Shown piece by piece: positions 60,892-64,000 of a DNA stretch of 64,000 nucleotides (position 1 is its first letter; each line of letters begins with the position of its first letter). The notes under the pieces were generated by a model that saw only the letters and a program-made list of their open reading frames with translations, did not search any database and was not told the origin of the DNA. The position numbers and the translations under genes are program-made. This DNA comes from Arcicella sp034519515 (GTDB lineage Bacteria; Bacteroidota; Bacteroidia; Cytophagales; Spirosomataceae), in assembly GCA_034519515.1 (NCBI GenBank), contig JAXHOK010000024.1:51945-115944 (forward strand), written 5' to 3'.

Positions 60892-61176
60892 ATTCGATAA
60901 TGATTGGTTTTAAAATGTTTGTTTAGTAATGAGTAGTGAGCAATGAGTAGTAAGAAAATATAACACTCAGAATAAAAATCACTTACACTTTTTGTAATAA
61001 CCATTAATGAAGCTAAATAGTTAAATTTTACGCTTTTTTTATGATTAAATCGAAATCTAAATTAAAAAATGAAATAATGCAAATAAAATTAGGTTTTAGG
61101 TGTTTAGTTTTAGGTATCAGTAGGTCAGCAATGTGTTACGAGTCATCCTGTCACCTAAAACCTAACCCCCAAAAAC
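60892..61176. repeat. Word-rich thrS-infC gap
   Basis: 285 bp. Perfect 13-bp arms taggttttaggtg (61090-61102) and cacctaaaaccta (61152-61164) lie next to the thrS stop; the first is the word also seen at 52421. Near 60925-60955 is a direct word agtaatgagtagtgagc. No gene found. Confidence 0.65.
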
Positions 61177-63114
61177 TTACTTAACCAAATTTTTATTCAC
61201 TTCTTCATGAGCTAATTTTACGAAGTCTTCAATCAACATCATGCCTAAATCTCCTTCACCTTTTTTACGGACTGAAACCATGCCTTGTTCAGATTCTTTT
61301 TCACCTACAATCAACATGAACGGCGTTTTTGCAATTTCTGCATCACGAATTTTACGACCAATTTTTTCGTCTCTATGGTCGATATATCCTCTCAAATCTT
61401 GCTCCTGAAGTCTCAAAAACAATTCATTGGCATAATCTTCATATTTTTCAGAAATCGGTAAAATTGCTAATTGGTCGGGCGAGAGCCACAAAGGAAAATT
61501 ACCTGCTGTGTTTTCAATCAAAATAGCCACAAAACGCTCCAATGAACCAAACGGAGCCCTATGAATCATTACGGGACAATGTTTTTGATTATCTGAACCT
61601 GTATATTCCAATTCAAAACGTTGTGGTAATTGATAATCAACCTGAATTGTTCCCAACTGCCATTTACGTCCCAAAGCATCTTTTACCATAAAATCCAACT
61701 TAGGTCCATAAAATGCTGCTTCCCCTAATTCAACGACCGTCGGCAAACCTTTTGCCGCTGCCGATTTGATAATTGAAGCTTCTGCTTTATCCCAATCTTC
61801 ATCTTTTCCGATATACTTTTCTTTATTTTCGGGGTCTCTGAGTGATATTTGGGCTGAATAATTATCAAAACCTAATGCTTTGAAAACGTATTGAACCAAG
61901 TCAATAACCTTCATAAATTCCTCCTCCACTTGGTCGGGACGGCAGAAAATATGAGCATCATCTTGCGTAAATCCACGTACACGAGTTAAGCCATGTAATT
62001 CACCTGATTGTTCATAACGATAAACCGTTCCAAATTCAGCTAAACGCAAAGGTAAATCACGGTATGAACGAGGTTTAGTTTTATAAATTTCGCAGTGATG
62101 CGGACAGTTCATCGGTTTCAGTAAAAATTCTTCTCCTTCATCAGGAGTATGGATTGGTTGAAATGAATCAGCACCATATTTGGCATAATGCCCAGAGGTG
62201 ACATACAATTCTTTTGAACCAATATGTGGCGTAATCACGGGTAAATATCCCGCTCTAACTTGGGCTCTTTTCAAGAAATTCTCCAAACGTTCACGTAACA
62301 TCGCCCCCTTAGGAAGCCACAAAGGAAGCCCCATTCCCACTTTTTCAGAGAAAGCGAACAGTTCTAATTCCTTTCCCAACTTGCGGTGGTCACGGCGTTT
62401 GGCTTCTTCCAACAATACCAAATATTCGTCTAATTCCTTTTGTTTCGGGAACGTTACTGCATAAACACGAGTCATTTGCTTGCGAGTAATATCACCACGC
62501 CAGTATGCTCCCGCCACGCTCATAAGTTTTACGGCTTTGATGAAACTTGTATTTGGAATATGTGGTCCACGGCATAAATCTGTGAAATTTCCTTGCTGGT
62601 AAAAAGTAATCGAACCGTCTTCCAGACCTTCCAACAGTTCTAATTTATATTCATCGCCTTTTGCTTCAAAATATTTGATTGCCTCATCTTTGGCAACTGC
62701 CGTGCGTTGGTATTCATTTTTCTGACGAGCCAATTCCAATACTTTATCTTCAATCTTCTTGAAATCATCCGAACTGAGTGTTTTTTCGCCCATGTCAATA
62801 TCATAATAAAAACCCGTTTCAATGGCTGGTCCAATTCCGAATTTCGTACCTGGATAAAGGGCTTCGATAGCCTCCGCTAAAAGGTGGGCTGATGAATGCC
62901 AAAAAGTGGATTTTCCATCAGAATCATTCCAAGTAAGTAACTGAAAATCGGAATCCTCATTGATTGTTGTTGAAGCATCCACAATTTTTCCGTTTACCTT
63001 GGCAGCCAATACGTTACGGGCTAAACCTTCCGAAATACTAAGGGCAATGTCCATCCCAGTTGTTCCCTGAGCATACTCTCTGACACTGCCATCTGGCAAT
63101 TTAATCTTTATCAT
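61177..63114 (-). CDS. thrS: Threonyl-tRNA synthetase
   Basis: 645 aa, full length. TGS domain 1-60 (IKLPDGSVREYAQGTTGMDI), editing domain with HSSAHLLAEAIE (HxxxH), class II core motif 2 FGTVYRYEQSGELHGLTRVR, zinc-ligand MNCPHHCEIYK, motif 3 region HRAPFGSLERFVAILIE, and C-terminal anticodon domain. It charges tRNA-Thr. It is upstream of infC on the same strand. Confidence 0.97.
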   Translation of the reverse strand: MIKIKLPDGSVREYAQGTTGMDIALSISEGLARNVLAAKVNGKIVDASTTINEDSDFQLLTWNDSDGKSTFWHSSAHLLAEAIEALYPGTKFGIGPAIETGFYYDIDMGEKTLSSDDFKKIEDKVLELARQKNEYQRTAVAKDEAIKYFEAKGDEYKLELLEGLEDGSITFYQQGNFTDLCRGPHIPNTSFIKAVKLMSVAGAYWRGDITRKQMTRVYAVTFPKQKELDEYLVLLEEAKRRDHRKLGKELELFAFSEKVGMGLPLWLPKGAMLRERLENFLKRAQVRAGYLPVITPHIGSKELYVTSGHYAKYGADSFQPIHTPDEGEEFLLKPMNCPHHCEIYKTKPRSYRDLPLRLAEFGTVYRYEQSGELHGLTRVRGFTQDDAHIFCRPDQVEEEFMKVIDLVQYVFKALGFDNYSAQISLRDPENKEKYIGKDEDWDKAEASIIKSAAAKGLPTVVELGEAAFYGPKLDFMVKDALGRKWQLGTIQVDYQLPQRFELEYTGSDNQKHCPVMIHRAPFGSLERFVAILIENTAGNFPLWLSPDQLAILPISEKYEDYANELFLRLQEQDLRGYIDHRDEKIGRKIRDAEIAKTPFMLIVGEKESEQGMVSVRKKGEGDLGMMLIEDFVKLAHEEVNKNLVK

Positions 63115-63196
63115 TGTGCTTTTGTTTGTGAGGTATTTTATTGATAATCAATATTTTACAAATAATATTTCATTCCAAAACCTCTATTTATTTGTT

Positions 63197-63973
63197 TTAA
63201 TTTTCCTTATTTACGGCATCAATTCCTTTGGGCTTCAAAGGTTTTAAGCTATTAGTATCAGTAGTGCGTTTTGGCATCGTAAATTTCGGGAATGCCGTAG
63301 TATCATATTTTATTTCTTCATTCGGAACATAGTCACCATAAATTTGTTTTCGCTGAACCCTTGAAATACCGCCCAATGCTTTGTAATCCTGAGCGTTTTC
63401 AGCAATCATTTGGTTGTAATATTCTTCCGCTTTGACATATTCACCAGTATATTCCAAACACTGTGCCATGTAAAACTTTGCATCTGGATATTTGGGACTA
63501 TTTTTTAGCGTTCTTGCAAAGAAGGGTAGTGCTAATTTATAAAGTCTTGATTTAAAGTAAATCTGTCCTGCACTAAAACTCGCTTGTATTAAATTTGTAT
63601 CTAAGGCAATAGCTTTTTTATAACACATAATGGCACTATCCAATTTCCAAGTGCGGTTATAGGTATATCCTCTTTGCAAATAAAGCGAAGCACTTTGTGG
63701 ATGATATTTTAACGCTTCACGACTGTATAATAGTGCTAAATCATATTGACGAAGATTGGTATATGATTGAATAAGTTTCAAATATGCAGGCAAAAAACTG
63801 GGTTTTAGACCTAATGTTTGCTGATAGAGTCCCATTGCCAAAGTAGAATCTCCCATTTTGGCGGCAATTTCTCCTTGATAAAAATAGGTCTCACCATTGT
63901 TGGGAGAAATTTGAAGTGCTTTCCGTAAATATGCCCTGGATTTACCGTATTGACCTAATTGCTGGCAACTTCA
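63197..63973 (-). CDS. TPR-repeat protein, truncated at the contig end
   Basis: The frame runs beyond the ATG at 63856: QQLGQYGKSRAYLRKALQIS is in frame upstream to about 63970, where adapter-like sequence begins. At least six TPR units are visible (W/L-x-x-A-x-x-x-Y patterns: LGLKPSFLPAYLKLIQSYTN, ALKYHPQSASLYLQRGYTYN, KDSAIMCYKKAIAL-like, NSPKYPDAKFYMAQCLEYTG). The C-terminal tail is basic and Pro/Lys-rich (KPLKPKGIDAV). A scaffold for protein contacts; partner unknown. Upstream of thrS on the same strand. Confidence 0.8.
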
Positions 63974-64000
63974 AGCAATACGTAATCGAACGAAGTACAA
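63974..64000 (-). other. Nanopore ligation-adapter remnant
   Basis: The last 27 bases begin AGCAATACGTAA, have TC, then GAACGAAGTACA. The reverse complement of the Oxford Nanopore top adapter, as I recall it, is AGCAATACGTAA-CT-GAACGAAGTACA-TT. Only the swapped pair and the final bases differ. This is technical sequence, not genome. Confidence 0.85.

Noticed and set aside
60816..61004. Small minus-strand ORF upstream of infC
   Set aside because: It overlaps the infC N-terminus and is largely translated from an intergenic word; no coupling or motif.

Overview
This is low-GC, gene-dense bacterial DNA that fits Bacteroidota, most likely order Cytophagales (Spirosomataceae-like; no genus is claimed). 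The grounds are a TonB receptor with an N-terminal CarboxypepD_reg-like domain, start codons without Shine-Dalgarno sequences, a TTG-N20-TAnnTTTG promoter, a sphingolipid-type desaturase, BNR/VPS10 and PD40-barrel proteins, and the palindromic intergenic repeats common in this phylum. No rRNA, tRNA or CRISPR array was seen.

Layout. (1) 1-9.7 kb, + strand, accessory: VOC fragment, LeuC/LeuD-like hydratase, HpcH/HpaI aldolase, HapK-like protein, SDR dehydrogenase, two RelE/ParE-type toxin-antitoxin modules and a hydantoinase-A-like protein. Four genes here are broken by a frameshift or in-frame stop. (2) 9.8-19.4 kb: TonB receptor and TetR regulator back to back, then a coupled minus-strand operon (MDR oxidoreductase, VOC protein, 47-aa membrane protein, DUF1838 protein), an alpha/beta-hydrolase fold protein, MogA/MoaB and an XRE regulator. 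(3) 19.6-32.1 kb: aldehyde dehydrogenase, IlvD/Edd dehydratase, DapA, LigA, outer-membrane barrel, methyltransferase, GT39-like transferase, Rpe and a histone-deacetylase-like amidohydrolase. (4) 32.2-40 kb: VPS10/BNR protein, MFS transporter, nitrilase-like hydrolase, aldehyde dehydrogenase. (5) 40-49.8 kb: maltodextrin locus. One GH13 enzyme and a transporter leave on the minus strand; a second GH13 enzyme, beta-phosphoglucomutase and GH65 maltose phosphorylase leave on the plus strand. Together they would cleave maltodextrins, phosphorolyse maltose and feed glucose 6-phosphate to glycolysis. (6) 50.1-54.8 kb: desaturase, a lipoprotein, a DUF6155-like protein and aconitase. (7) 54.9-60.3 kb: a segment bounded by two copies of a MITE-like element, holding a CarboxypepD_reg gene split by a degraded IS plus a 967-aa HExxH/PD40/barrel protein. 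(8) 60.3-64 kb: infC, thrS and a truncated TPR protein.

Two things colour the whole reading. The last 27 bases closely match the Oxford Nanopore ligation adapter in reverse complement, so the contig comes at least partly from nanopore reads and the isolated frameshifts may be sequencing errors. Separately, many intergenic gaps contain a short word, different at each locus, repeated in direct and inverted orientation and ending a few bases before the next start codon. With the MITE pair, this is the most unusual structure here.
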